A stretch of 64,000 nt of DNA from Hymenolepis diminuta (taxonomy: Eukaryota > Platyhelminthes > Cestoda > Cyclophyllidea > Hymenolepididae): NCBI GenBank assembly GCA_900708905.1, contig CAADRB010000013.1:710257-774256 (forward strand). Reading direction: 5' to 3'. A model generated the notes under the pieces. It saw only the letters and a list, made by a program, of their open reading frames with translations. It ran no database searches and was not told the DNA's origin. The translations under genes and the position numbers were made by a program. Shown piece after piece: positions 38,101-50,775 of this stretch. How positions within the stretch are numbered: the stretch's first letter is position 1; each line of letters starts with the position of its first letter.

Positions 38101-41100
38101 TGTTAGCTTCCACATTTCTATAAAATTTACAGCCATGATTGATATGTAAAATTGATAACAATAGATTAAGTTTGCTATCAAAATATTTCATTTTAAGAGG
38201 TAGATTCAAATTTGAATCAGTTGAAAGGAAAATAGGAAGCTGAAAAGTGACTACGATCAAGGTGGGTAGTGATCTGTAATTCCTTCTTGATATCTCAACT
38301 CTTTAGTGGAATCAATACTAATATCATCATTTAAACCATCGTCAAAAGATTTATGCAACTTAAGAAAACAACTCACGGCATTTTGTCCTCCTTGTCATAG
38401 TCAGGAGGTTCTGTGGGTGGTCGATGAGTTACTCTATTGACATCCTCGTGAAGACCTTGGACAAGATAACGGAGGAATTCTTGAGCATCCTGCTGACTAA
38501 AGTGACCAGAAGAGACAAATGTATTGAAAATGAGGAATAAGGAGGGGGAGAGAGTAAATGAGAATGGAAAACAACTTACGAATTACCAACGAATCGAGGC
38601 GCGAATCTCTGAATTTGTGAACGGAAGCGTTGCGGACTGATGTAGCCCACACTAGTACCAGTTGATGGCCACATTTGGCGCATTAATTCGGTGTATGCTG
38701 CAAAAATAAGAAGGAAAAAACACTTAGTTTAAAAAGAATGACGTTCAACGCCTCGGAGTTTAATAGCCAAAAGGTTATGTATACAACATTGTATACATTA
38801 TATCGATTCGCTAATAAACTACTCATCTTAAAAAAACACTCATGACCATTCTCCCCTACCTCAAATGCACCGGTGACTCAGTGGTTAACGCGTTCGGCTG
38901 CTAAATCAGAGGTCAAGAGATCGATGCTCATTGGGGCGCGCCCAGTAATGTGGTGAACAACCACCCCGGTTAACTCTGATTGATTAGAGAGGTGATAGAA
39001 TGCGAGTTTCTCACAAAACTGGCTTTAGAGTGCCTTCTCTTGAACCTCTTCGACATAAATTCAGAATTAAGATATTTTAAGATTCCTATCTACATTTTTT
39101 TCCGATGAAGTACTAAATGTTGTCATGCTATTGCAAACATAATGGAATAAACAACCAAAAATCAATAAAATTGTTCATTATAATAATTCGTCTGTATAAA
39201 GTAAGTTCTCATAAAACTGGATGTCATAAAAACAAGACCTCTTTATGATGCAAGGAATGCGCCTAGACGAATAAATAAGGGCCTGCAAAGGTTAAGGACC
39301 ATAATTTCATTTGCTATTGCAGATTACGCTTTAAAAAATTATTTGGTATTTCCGTTCATGAAACCCACAGTTAAGTGAATCAGCCCAACTGACCTCAAAA
39401 TTAAGAGGAGGAAAATATAGATTGAAAGGTCACACACATCTATGAGGATGGAAAATATGGAAAGCAGAAAGAGTAGAAAAGTGGGGAGATACAACCATCT
39501 TGACACAATGGCCACCAATTCCTCGCAGCATGGGCAGTGCACTTGAGTATATCAAGGAGGTAACTTAAGATATATCATGGTTATCATTAGTCCTCTATTC
39601 TCTTTTATTAATCCAAGTTCTAGTAAGTGGTACTGTAACGGCAGGCGAGATCACAACATTAGCCCACTTCAAATTCTTCGGCAGTGTTTGGTAACAACAC
39701 CTTCAACCATTCCACACTGCGACGTTCTTTAAAAAGAGCATAGATTGAAAATAGGGAGAAATTTGTGCCTTTCAAGATTGAAATCTTCTTCTTTCAGAAA
39801 AATGAATACTGTATGGGGATGCATCTCCCTGCTAATATTAATAATAATAATTTATGTGATTTTAATTTATTAATAATATTAATAATTAATAATTTTCCTT
39901 TGATCAAATGGATAAATAAATAATCAATGAGGCATTAAGCACACTAAGACTTGATAAATTATCTGGACGATTTTGAATCGCCAATTTTTAATATATTGGT
40001 CATCTGCATTATTTATTAATCACTGACTTGCTACCTGTGATTTGAGAGAAGCAAAACTGCTAGGCTTATCGTGAGCTTCAGGAGGGAAACACTCAGTTAA
40101 AGTACAACTCTACGCCAAATGTGACCTCAAATCTAGATAGAGTTGGGTGCATAATCCTCCTCCACCAACATTAAGGAAGCAGTGATAGAGAACTCTCTCA
40201 ATTAGCAATTTAATTCAGTTAGAATTCACAGTATTTTTTTACAATCAATGAATGACCCACTTATCAGATTATTTGACTTCATATATGTAGCTTTGTCTCA
40301 GAGATATATCGATTAGGGGTCACAAAGTACTTTGTTCCCTAAAACATATTCTCTCGTTCCAGTGAGAGGTAGTGAAGATTCCTCTCTGGAATCGAAAGTA
40401 TAAATTACTCACTAATAAAGTCATTATAAAGCTGTTAACATAAAAAAGTCAGATAACAGTCGTCTTCTTAGGGAATTAATGAATTTCTAGCCTCAATAAT
40501 AATCTTTCATTGGTCAGTCAGTAGAGTAGAGTAATCAGTATCAGAATCGTTCTACTGAATATGAATAACAAAAGAATTTCTTCTTTTGACTTCTACATGT
40601 TTGAATACCACCCTTTCACATAGATATTAGTAACAATAAAAAGAGTTCGAAATCAATGAATAAATTTTTCTAGCAACTTTCAACACTTGGTTTAATAACT
40701 CAAAGTATTTCTACTCAGAAGAAAACAGATTAAATAAAAATGCAGCATATTCACTAGTCTCATCTCCCTGGTCCTGACTGTAAGGCATGTATGAATCAGA
40801 GTGGCACTACTAACTAGTTCATTAAATCAACGGGTCAATAGACTTGTCCTATCCAGAAAACTGGGGGTCAATTCAAGAAACATGAACTTTGAAACAGGAA
40901 TTAATGCAGTAAATTGCATATGAGAAAGTGGAAAATTCAACGGACCCAAAATTTAAATAGAATAAGTAAATAGATGCCGTGATTTAATTATCTGCTTCCA
41001 TTCGATTTCTCTTCATTTTATATTTATTATTCTACCCCCTGTGTTCAGATGTTTTCTTATACTATGGTACTGTAAGGTATTGTAGATAAGATACCAAAAA

Positions 41101-44100
41101 TAGGTTTAAATTTAATGTTCATATGTTTGGCATAAATAGAACCAAATGCAGAATCTCAGCGCAAAAAATATGGAGTCAGCTGACAGGATGATGTTGTCAA
41201 AGCGTGACTGTAGGGAAAAGGGGTATGTGCAGGGAATATATAAAGTTATAAATAAAACTAACCTCTTGTCCGGTTCTTAGAGTGACATTTTAACATTTGT
41301 AATATTTAGATTAAAATTTGTGTAATTTAAGAGTTCATTTTAAATAATATGTATTCTTTAACTGATCTAACAATAGGTGCAAGGCGAAGGGAGAGTCAAA
41401 CTGAGTTATCCACTAAAAGAAACAAGCCATTAACCGTAACTGAAGCTAATCAAACATCTATTTTCGATAGACATCCGCAGACCGAATTAAATATGCAAAG
41501 ATTCGATTAGATTTGTCGTAAAACTACAATATTATAATCAACTCCGAAGATTTTTCTGGGAAATCCAGTGGACAAACCCCGAGGAAGATATGGTGAAGAG
41601 TGGCACAACCATCAAATCTCCTAAACCAACAGCTCTTGAATGAATCCTTTCTACCTAGAATTGGTTAAATATTGTTTTTTTTTGTAGATTAACCACAAAA
41701 AGGAGCCCCCAACTAGGAAATGTGGGTGCCCTTTTCCAATCTGAAAAGATCGACAAGGTTGATATGTGTAGGCTAAATAATAGAAGAATAAACGTGTGCT
41801 TAAGATTGTGAGAAAATTGAGCTTAGAAAGTTGAAACGCTAGTGAGAAATGAAGTCACAAGACATGAGTGAAGCCCAATTGAAAATTTAGAAAATTTACT
41901 CCATCTCTCTCACACATTTTACATTAATAAGAAATGGAAGGATATTAAGTAAATCAATAAAACATATTACGGAGTGACCGCAAATAGATTATTTGAAGAC
42001 ATGCTCTGTTTCAAATATAGAACTAAATAGACAACTCTTCTCACCTTATATTTTAGTTTACCCCAGGGAAGTCTTAGATCAATACGAATTTACCTAATAA
42101 TTTTAAAAGAAAATTAAACTGTTTTCCAATTTCACGATCAAGTTTTCGTAAATTCAAAAAATTACTGTTAATAGCCGCAAGGAAGAATCAATAATTATTA
42201 CTTCTGAGAAAATATCAAAATGAAGAGAAGTAGTATTACACTATAACATGGGGGAAGGGGGGGGGGAGGAAAAGGATTGGATGCAAGTTGGATCTTACTT
42301 CATTTGATCTATAGATTCAGATTTTACACTATTTCCACTATTATAATGCTTCATGTTATAATATCCCGAAATTCAAAGTTTTCCGACATTTCCAAGTGAA
42401 CTCAACCGAATTTAACCATCCGGACTATCTTCGCCTAGTGAAAACATTGGAAACTAGGAAGCAAATAATAAACCAGCAATCCAATCAGTCTTGAGATCGG
42501 ATTGAACATGATTCCTAAACCCATACCTTCAAATATTTAAAAAAGAATTTGGGCGAACTGAATGAATTAATTGAAGGTGCGTGCAACATTCAGTAAGAGG
42601 CGAGGATAATTAGAAAGCAGAAATATTAAAGTCCGCACCGATTGATATTATCTGATTAAGTTTATGCGATAGTACGTCGATAAACATAACTAAAGGCCAC
42701 AGAGCCTGTGTTTAATTCCGGGATAAGCGATTCCTGCAGATGGTCTCCAAGTTGCCCACTATTCTTATCACTATGCCGACGCACGCTGCTCCTGATAATT
42801 AGAATATTAGTCATTAATTCAGCTGCCATCTGCCTCTCTATCTGGGTCTGGGACAACGTAGCCTACCAGCACCCAGCGATTAATTAAATCATAGTAGCAG
42901 GAACTAGACTGTCTTTCACTGCAACAGGGAGGCTCACAACAATACTGAAGCCTGTCTAGTATACTGAGAGTATAATATTAAAGAACATCTTTGAACATCC
43001 AGCCGCACGAGTTAATTTGGGGCCAAAAGATAGATGACCGATTGTGAGCTTCTCCAGGTTACTTTTCCCAAATCAGATCAGACATCATCTAAACTATCCT
43101 AAATGGACTAGAAAAGTTCATCGAAGTCTATCCGTGTTCGGAAAATAATAAAGTAATTTCAATTTAGATTGATTAATCAAATACTATTTATGAATTTTCG
43201 AGCCCATCCAGCAGGTCATAGGAAGAGAAGAAGCGAAATGAACAAAACACATTCAACTCGAAAACAGTTATTAGAGAATGTTAAGCAGTCAAATAGAATT
43301 TAATATGCAGGTCAATAATAGATTACTTATATTGAAATTCCAAATACGCATTACTCAGCCCTGCGGAGTATATATAGTTGGAAAACAGTTTTCTAAAACA
43401 ACTTACGACAAGATGTTACGTTTGCAAAAGAGGAGAATACTTACCTTTGAAAAGATTGCCTTTCATAGTACTGTTGACATTGATTTCAGAGGTATAGACA
43501 TCATTCAAACAGATGAGGCGCAACTCTGATGTGTTGCTCAGGCATTGCAATACAGAGTTCATAAAGCACTACAAAGAGAACAAAAGATTATTATATTATA
43601 ATTATTACAATACACAGTACGCCAGAAAAATTTCCCACTTCTTTATTGTGGAGGAGCAACTGAAATCGGTTAGCGATAAGTTCAACAAATCATAGATGGA
43701 GGTAATCGAAGACATTACGAGAGTAAAATCGACGTAAATAAGAGTTTTATTTCAAATAATTTTACGGATCTACTCAAATCGGTGGTTCACATTCAAAAAT
43801 CTCGATTTCATTTATCGTCCCCTGAATTACAGAATAAATCGTGTTCACGATATACAGTCGTTTTTGACCGATTGATTAACTATGACGGTCGTTCTTACCA
43901 CTTCAGATCGTTTTTTCTCTTCCTAAGTCTGAGGAAGCAGAATGATCTTATATGACATTAAGAAGCTTATAAGATTTTAACATAGAAAGATAAATAAACA
44001 GGAGTGTTTTCTTTATTAAAACTTGATGTTCCAGCTCAATATTTCAACATAGATAATGTCACAGTTTTTAAAAGGTATCTGAAAAAAGCAGAGGCATTTC

Positions 44101-47100
44101 AGTAGGGAATATAAAACACTCCGATAGGTGGTGGAATCCAAGCCCTGTCTTGGTTTGAATAACTCAGAACTCATAGGCTGTCTCTAAGTCGTCTGTTAGT
44201 TTATCAATATGCGGGTGGACAAAAAATGGCATTGATCTGGCGGTGGAATAATTTTCGACCATTAATGTCATGAAGAGATTTGTTCGAAATGATAAGAAAG
44301 CCTAGAGGCAAAGTCCTTCAGCCCTCTACTTACTAATCTTATTGGGTCTGGGTTAATTTTAGGTGTAATAATACGAAATTGTGGCTAATTATTACACACT
44401 ACTTATATTGCGTTAATGTTTAGAAAACACACAAAATGTCACAGAAGACAAGGCAGTCCAAATATTTATGCCTTTCAACAGCAGAATACTTACCTAGACG
44501 ACACTGGTAACGCAATTTAAAACAACGTAAAGGTATTCAAAAATTAATTACCTATCGTGTTAAAAAAAGTTATTAAATGGTTTTTAAAATAAATTAATGA
44601 ATCGAACACTCAATCCAATCAATTGGTGAATGAGTTCTAAACATCGCCGAACATGCCCCAGGAACACGAGATTCTTTACTTTCACTCAACCCTTTATCGG
44701 ACCGCTTTACTTTTCTTCATCTATATGTACTTTCCCAGAACTAGCAATTTTAGCTTTGTCGTAAGTAACAATAAAAAATAATAATCCTCATGGATAACAT
44801 TTATATCTGGTGAATGATCGTTCTAAAATTTAGAAATCCAGTCGCATAGAAAAGAGGAAGGAATACCACTGAGTATCAGTGCATGAAAGATGAGGGAAAA
44901 ATACGACCATACACAGAAGAATAAAATACCTCTGGTTAAAGAACATGTTGAAGAAAATGTCAAGACCTAAAAATACAAAGACCCTTCAAAATTCAATCAC
45001 TCGAAGTATCAGTCACACATTCAGAAAATATGGGAGTGAATATAATCCAATCAGTTGGTCCTAAATTGTTGAAGAATAAGCCTCTTTTCACATTTCCGAT
45101 TGGATAAGTCTTCTAAAAACTATCATGAATTTCTATTTCTAACAAAGGCTTTAAACAAAAACTTGAGAATAGGAATATTTGCAGAAATTCCAAACCTCCA
45201 ACCGCTGCGAAACGTGAAAGCTGAGCTTTGTTACTTTGATGATAACTTTGTTGTGGGAGAAAAAAACAACATCTCCAAAGTAACATATTCCAACCTGTTT
45301 CTGAGATTAATAACTTAATTTGATTAACTTCCACATTTGATCAAAGTAATACCAAAATTACTAATACGATACACTTAGACCAAATGATTATTTTATGAAG
45401 TTAAATGATTTGTTTGGTTCTTAAAGGTAATGGAAAAGTCCTAGCAATCACAGTCACTTGGAATTCCACATTCTTCTGAATCAAAACAAATGCAAGAGCA
45501 AAGCCATATAAACAATTTCTTAAAAGCAATTCTGAAGCTTCATAAATTCGAATCGATATCTATAACTCTCTTGAGCATTTATTGGATGCTTGTCTACCGT
45601 CTAATTAATAATTTATTGTTAATTACTCATAAAATTTGCATACGCATTAAACTGTGCTAAATTGCAGGGTCGTTGCGTTGCCTTGGGTAATTTTGGGGGA
45701 AAGCCTCCAATTATGGCAATTATACATTATTATTTGAATCTAGGAGTTGTAGGTATTTTGGGAGGTTTACGAGGTTATAACACCTACCGAAAGTCAACTT
45801 CTTTCCACTGCCAGATTTACAGACCTAATGTTATTAATTCTTACAGCCTTTACCAACAACTTCATTCCCTTTGGTCCACAACTTATTTCCAGGTCTTTTG
45901 ACAATAAGCCTTGAACGTTCTTGTGGGGGAGGGAGGGAGACTGGAAAAAAATTAGAAGGGAAGAGCTCGAAGAATACTTACGGTCATGTACTAACTACTG
46001 AAATGTATTCGGAAATAAAAACAAAAGACCCAGAAAGATCATGCCTTGACTAGACTCCATCGCAGTTTATTGCGCTAATTGTGACTAATTAGATAGATGA
46101 ACTAAACACACTTGGCGCCCAGAAGAACCTTTCCTACTCAAATCGCCATATCTCAAACGGGATTTATCATGTGATTCGACACTGAGGGTCCGAACACCAC
46201 AACTACCCACCTCTTTTACGCTTTCTTACATATCAAAATGGATCTGTGATCAGGTATATGTAACATCTCCCTTTTTAAAAGGCGTTCATCACAATTTAAA
46301 GTTTGAGAGTCTTTGAACTGGACTCAATGATCTCGTGTCATTAAGCCTAAAGAGAATCCACTCCTGACCCTTCAACAACAATACATTTTTACTTCCATCT
46401 CATCATCCTTCATCGAATGCAGCACTGAAGACGATTATAAACTTTTCTGGATAAACGAAATAAGAAAAATGACCGAAGGCAAAATCTCGCCTTATTTATG
46501 AATTAAATAATTTGCAGAGTAGGAATCAGTTGATTACCCACCGTGTTGCCGAGATTCACCAATCCAATCAGTCCAGCATTTCCAGAGGTGTTGGATCGGC
46601 TCGTAGAAGAGAGAGCAGAATTGAAGCTTGAATGTCCACCATGGAGTCTCGGACCTGGAGATGTGCCTGAATATTCTCCACCCGAGGAAGAAGACGATGT
46701 GGATGCGCGTAGAGAGTACATATTATTAACATTCCCTTCAAAATTTGAAGATGAGCCGCGTCTTCCTTGGCCTAGATAGTTGGGAAGATTAGTAGAATCT
46801 GGCGAATCAAGTCCACGGTTGCGAGATCTGGGCTTTGGTTTTATAAATGCCCCCTCATTGCTCACCTCCTCCATTTCTTTTTGACGTTGTCTACGTGGAC
46901 GGATCTCAGCTGTGTAGACAAACAAGAGGAATACGAAATTATTCAGATGAATCTTAATGCGGGATTGATATAAGCACGGAATGCGAACCGTTGCCTTCAT
47001 AATGATTGTTTGTTTTACGAATGCTATTTACTAGCAGGAAAATAAAAAAATTATTAAATTGATGCCCTAGGCGGTACAACTCAGTCTCAGAGGAATTCGT

Positions 47101-49522
47101 ACTAGAGCAATGAAATGTAATGGTTCTGATGGTATATTGATTACCGAAAAGATCACAGAACCACGAATGAAATTAACTCTTATTTCTGAATAATCCGAGA
47201 ATGAATAGGATACTATCTCTCACAATGACAAGTGAAATCCTAGACAACCCTGAGGAAAGCAGAGAACTTCAGCAAACACGAGAAAATCGTAAGAAAATGC
47301 AGATGCATATCCTTGAATCAGAGTGTAGTGCCATTAATCAGGGGAAAATCTAACCTATATAGTGGATATTCCATAAATATTAAATTCCAAGACAATTAAG
47401 GATTGAGCAGATTTGTCAGACCTGCATAAATAGAAAAAATATCGAGTTGATTTCGGCAAGCTTCAACATTAGCATATTATTCAATGCAATATATAACCCA
47501 GAAGCGTTAGGAAAATTGCATTTATACAATTTTTGAAAAAAATTCTTGATGCTTCTCTGTACGCTTGCAGCGCAGCGGTTAAAGACTACATATACACATT
47601 CAGAGAGCAGATTGGTCAACAGCGCCTTATGGTCCTAACTAATGACGAGAATTGTAGAATACAAGTTTCTCGTCATGGAGGCTCCGCGATGCCCAGGGTT
47701 TAAAATTTATTTATATCTGTAGATACATATGGGTCTCAAAACCCAATGACTCTAATGTGACCTTATTTTCTATCAATTTCTAATATGAGAAGGCCTAAAA
47801 TACTGACTATATCTACATGCTTTATCTTACTTGTATCAGATTTACATTAAAGCTAGGACACGCACAAGTCTAAAGTAGGCAGCGGAAAAATATTATCATG
47901 GCATTATAAACCTGGGCACGGCTCACGTGTTTTAGAGGAAATAAATCGGTAAAAATTTTTTTTTTTAAGTTTTTGGCATACACAAAAATGTCCAATAGTA
48001 TTTCGAGAACAACAGATTAAAAACAACTAAGGGATTTAAAAAATAGAAAGATCGAATACTAGAGCAACTTACTTCCCAAAAAAAGATTTCTCCTTCAGGA
48101 TCCAGATTATCAAAGTAAATTTATATAAAAATTATATGTTCAACACTTGTTAGTTCAATGCGTTTAGCAATTACTCAGCTATAATTATACAGTGTAATGG
48201 TTGCGTAGTGGTCAGCATGCTGATCTGTAAAGACGGTGTACATTCAGTGAGTAGCATGGGCAACTTTATTAGTCGAAAGTAAGATTTCGTCAACTATCTC
48301 TAGAACGAAACAACTCTACGGCAAATCTCCTAAAAGGGCAAAGGAGTTATGATATACTAACTTTCAATGAACAAGCATATCACCATTACTATTCCTCTCT
48401 TTATTGCCTATTCTGTTACGCCGATGAAGTGAAAACAACGACGAAAAAGAGAGTATAAAAAACCTACGGTCTTACAAGTACCGTCTATTATAATGGAAAT
48501 GATAAACTCTCCTTGAGACACTGCTACTCAAATATGATTGACCTCCTTAAGTGGTCAATTATGCCGAATATATCAATCTAATCAGTTGTAATGGCATAAT
48601 AATACTAAGATATGCTTTTTCTGAGGACTTATAAGGTTTTATACGTAGTTCTTAATAAGTTACAAAACTTAGAGGATCCAAATAGCAGATCCGAAAAATT
48701 TTAGGCTCTTATATTTCCAAGGTAATATAGACAGAAAAACGGAAGCAAAACTAAATTATGAAAAGAAAATTTGATAAACTGAAAATAATTTCATGTAAAA
48801 TTAGCAAAACTGCTCATGTACGCATTTCATTTTAGCAAAAAAACAGAAGCATTTTAACGTAGATTATTTTCAACATCAGGTGGCTATCAAATCCAGGCCT
48901 CAACAATTCAGAGCTTACCAGAACTGCGGACAAAAGCATAGATTCCATTATTAGCTGTTCCATTATAAATCGTAGGTGAACGCGTAGATAGGCGAGTAAA
49001 GCTCTCTGAGAGCTGCGAATCCAATCTCTTGGAGGTGGTTAAAGGCTCATGACGATACGAGGAAGATGAGGAAGTTGGCCTGTAGACATACCTATTGTTG
49101 TTATCATAGGTACTATGATTAGTCTGATTGTTATATGAAGTGGCGGTAGGATAATGTGTGGAGTAGTGGCTAGAAGGAGCAGAAGAATCTGGGTAAAGAA
49201 GCCTGGACATGGAATTCGACCGAGGGAGGGCCCCAGATATTCGACAACGATTAGTAGATGTTGAAGGCGTGGAGTGATAAGGTTGAATAAAAGGAATACC
49301 TCGATAAGTGGGTTGATGTTGGGGAATAGGAGGTGGACGAGAGGAGTAGTCTCTTGAATAGGGGGAACTAATCACCTCATAGGTTTTTGGTTTGTCGTCT
49401 GCGGTGTGGTAAAGATCCACAGAAGCCGCTCTATAATGACTCGGTGGACGAGAGGAATAATTCCCCGACGTATCAGGATAAGCGTCTCGACGACGCCAGT
49501 GATAAACTTGAGAGGTATTCAT
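29505..49522 (-). CDS. USP2-like: Ubiquitin-specific protease, USP2 type (12 exons, complete)
   Basis: Cysteine protease that removes ubiquitin from proteins. Coding exons in transcript order: 49522-48919, 46909-46542, 43568-43445, 38697-38580, 38496-38377, 35111-35047, 34976-34873, 33295-33221, 31300-31222, 31152-31051, 29781-29652, 29577-29505. All junctions are GT-AG and in phase; the total is 653 residues (human USP2 has 605). The Cys box [18 protein letters not shown] puts the nucleophile at residue 325, the first codon of exon 3. QQDAQEF follows. Two Cys pairs of the zinc ribbon are in LECLKCGH and [11 protein letters not shown]. The His box is [17 protein letters not shown] (His ~610), then FND (~626-628), and the protein ends [10 protein letters not shown]. 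The first ~320 residues are Ser/Tyr/Arg-rich and probably disordered. An in-frame stop precedes the ATG. All catalytic residues are present, so it should be active. Confidence 0.95.
30053..30183. mobile_element. 131-bp inverted-repeat element (MITE-like) with ACCGTT target duplication
   Basis: The first 25 bp (GTAATAACGTGAAGACGGAT...) are an exact reverse complement of the last 25 bp, followed by GGGCC-type ends. ACCGTT flanks both sides (30046-30051 and 30184-30189). It has no coding capacity. It lies downstream of the His-box exon in an intron of the USP2-like gene. Confidence 0.75.
34617..34739 (+). other. Orphan exon-like open segment, plus strand
   Basis: Acceptor ctttctgacag and donor ACAT|gtaaga flank 123 nt with one open frame ([20 protein letters not shown], then [20 protein letters not shown]). 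It lies in a USP2-like intron on the opposite strand. The phase is 0 on both sides, which does not fit the phase 1 junctions of the C2 gene. It may be an exon of an unseen nested gene, a relic or chance. Confidence 0.3.
35872..35892 (+). other. Possible 21-nt micro-exon (phase 1-1), plus strand
   Basis: Acceptor tttgacatttgcag and donor AAT|gtaagt flank 21 nt that would read ADKEKRE between a phase 1 donor and a phase 1 acceptor. It fits between the 28778 and 50776 exons without breaking the frame. Short matches like this can occur by chance. Confidence 0.25.
38377..38697 (-). CDS. USP2-like exons 4 and 5 ([10 protein letters not shown] and QQDAQEF boxes)
   Basis: Exon 38697-38580 encodes [20 protein letters not shown] and [19 protein letters not shown]. 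Exon 38496-38377 encodes [20 protein letters not shown] and [12 protein letters not shown]. These match the human USP2 segments around [24 protein letters not shown]. The intron is 83 nt. Confidence 0.95.
38868..39070 (+). mobile_element. tRNA-derived SINE-like sequence
   Basis: GACTCAGTGGTTAACGCG resembles a pol III A box and D arm. GGCTGCTAAATC resembles the anticodon arm of a tRNA-Ser(GCT), and AGAGATCGATGCTC a weak B box. The sequence then continues with non-tRNA text (GATAGAATGCGAGTTTCTCA) that recurs in part near 55247. It is too degenerate for a working tRNA. Confidence 0.45.
39071..43444. other. Large intron of the USP2-like gene
   Basis: Remainder of the 4.7-kb intron before the catalytic-Cys exon. 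It is AT-rich with low-complexity TAA/ATT runs near 39.83-39.90 kb and the G tract at 42.25 kb. No exon could be supported. Confidence 0.55.
42250..42270 (+). repeat. G-rich tract
   Basis: Five G, two A, then ten G and further G-rich bases, in otherwise AT-rich intron sequence. It could fold as a G-quadruplex on the plus strand, that is, on the non-template strand for plus-strand transcription. Confidence 0.7.
43445..43568 (-). CDS. USP2-like exon 3 with catalytic cysteine
   Basis: Encodes [20 protein letters not shown] and on to MKGNLFK. The TGC for the nucleophile is at 43568-43566. The acceptor is cttgtag-like (tttgtag|TGCTTT) and the donor is TTTCAAAG|gtaagt. It is only 124 nt long with multi-kb introns on both sides. 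Confidence 0.95.
43569..46541. other. Intron of the USP2-like gene
   Basis: Between exons 2 and 3 of the protease. One plus-strand open stretch after a possible acceptor at 45668 was considered and not accepted. Nothing else is recognised. Confidence 0.55.
46542..46909 (-). CDS. USP2-like exon 2: basic/Ser-rich linker ending at the Cys box
   Basis: It begins [20 protein letters not shown], passes through Ser/Gly-rich sequence and ends [12 protein letters not shown] just before the donor gtgggt. The exon boundary therefore falls exactly before the catalytic Cys. Reading through this donor gives a short false tail (VGNQLIPTL). Confidence 0.93.
48195..48265 (+). mobile_element. Degenerate tRNA-like sequence
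   Basis: GTTGCGTAGTGGTCAGCATG has an A-box and D-arm layout, followed by an anticodon-arm-like CTGATCTGTAAAGACGG. The B box is poor. Probably a SINE head or tRNA pseudogene. Confidence 0.3.
48919..49522 (-). CDS. USP2-like exon 1: Ser/Tyr/Pro-rich N-terminal extension
   Basis: It starts [20 protein letters not shown]; an in-frame TGA lies six codons upstream, so this ATG is the first in its exon. The text is low-complexity, rich in Ser, Tyr, Thr, Pro and Arg ([34 protein letters not shown]). Pro-rich [11 protein letters not shown] could bind an SH3-type domain (inference). It ends with donor TCTG|gtaagc in phase 1. Confidence 0.9.
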
Positions 49523-50775
49523 TCGCCTGCTGTGGCGAAGTCACTAAAATTAGGACATCGTTAATATGATTAACACAGGAGTGATTAAAATTACAATCTT
49601 GAAGCACAAAGTGTATTTGTCACCGAAGCACTTCTATTGAAGAACAAATAAAATGGACATGCATTACAAAAGTAAATCAGTGAAGTGGAAAACGAAATTT
49701 TTTGTCCGGAAAATAATTCAAATGATTCTCGAAATGTCCGCAAAATTAAAGGAACAATAACTGCTGAGAAGACCGAAAAATACACGTTAGAGATCATTAG
49801 GAAATTATGTTCTTAGGTAAAGGAAAGCCACGACTTCAGATATATACTAAGGTATTTCATTAGGATAAGGAATAAGTTAAGAAATCGAAGGGAATTTGTG
49901 CGAATTTAAATTTAAAAAGGCAGTACATTAATGACACCGAGGTGATGTAAAAATATGGTAAAAGTGGTAAATGAAGAAAGCAAGCTCCAGAAGAAATAAT
50001 GGTAAAAGCAATTTCATAACAAAAACTAATTTTCAAGTAGTTTTTGATAGTATTGAAATAAAAAATCCCATACTTTGCACTAAAACCGGAAAAGCACATT
50101 ATTTTTCTTAATAATTACAGTTGGCAATCCAAAAAATCACGCAATTTGTGTTATATAGACATATTTATATCGCAACAAAACGGCAAAGACTAAGATGAAA
50201 ATAAATTTTAAAATTTAGAATTCCATAGGAAAAGCAAATAAATTATTGGAGAAGACTTAATAAATTACAAATAAAAATCATATAAACTTGAATAACCCAT
50301 TTTTGGCAAAAAATATATAAAAATGGCGATTAAACAAAATAAAAAAAACCAGTTTAATTAGGAAAGGTTAAATCTAATGATAAGTGCGAAATAAAAACAT
50401 ACATACATAACATCCATCAATTATGATTTCCATTTGAAAACTCGCTAAAATACCTATAACAACTGCTTACTTAAACACAAAAATTATGAAACCAATTTCT
50501 GATTATTTATTTTTAACTAACAAAATAAATTTAAATGAAATTAATAAAAGTTTTAAATTATATTTTGGTTATTTACTCAATGACAGGCGCACTATATGAA
50601 CATAGTGAAAACATGTTAGGAACCCTAAGGAATCCCCCTAAAGTTGTTACCGTCAGAGGTATTATAACTTACATTTGGTCATTTTTCTTTTAGTTAATAA
50701 AGCTGCTGGTTTACGAAATACATACATAGAGGGAAAGAAACGTATGTCTTATTTATTTAACATTACTGTTTTTAG
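49523..50775. other. Region between divergent USP2-like start and C2-gene exon
   Basis: Very AT-rich and without supported exons. It should hold the promoter of the minus-strand USP2-like gene. If the C2 gene does not start at 28778, its first exon(s) and promoter would have to be here, but I could not find a convincing ATG exon with a phase 1 donor. Confidence 0.4.

Noticed and set aside
42662..42856. 64-codon minus-strand frame ([20 protein letters not shown]...)
   Set aside because: Lies in a USP intron with no domain or splice signals that fit the gene.
45669..45749. Plus-strand open piece [20 protein letters not shown] after a possible acceptor
   Set aside because: It continues as a plain open frame without a domain, its donor is uncertain, and it has no matching neighbour exon.
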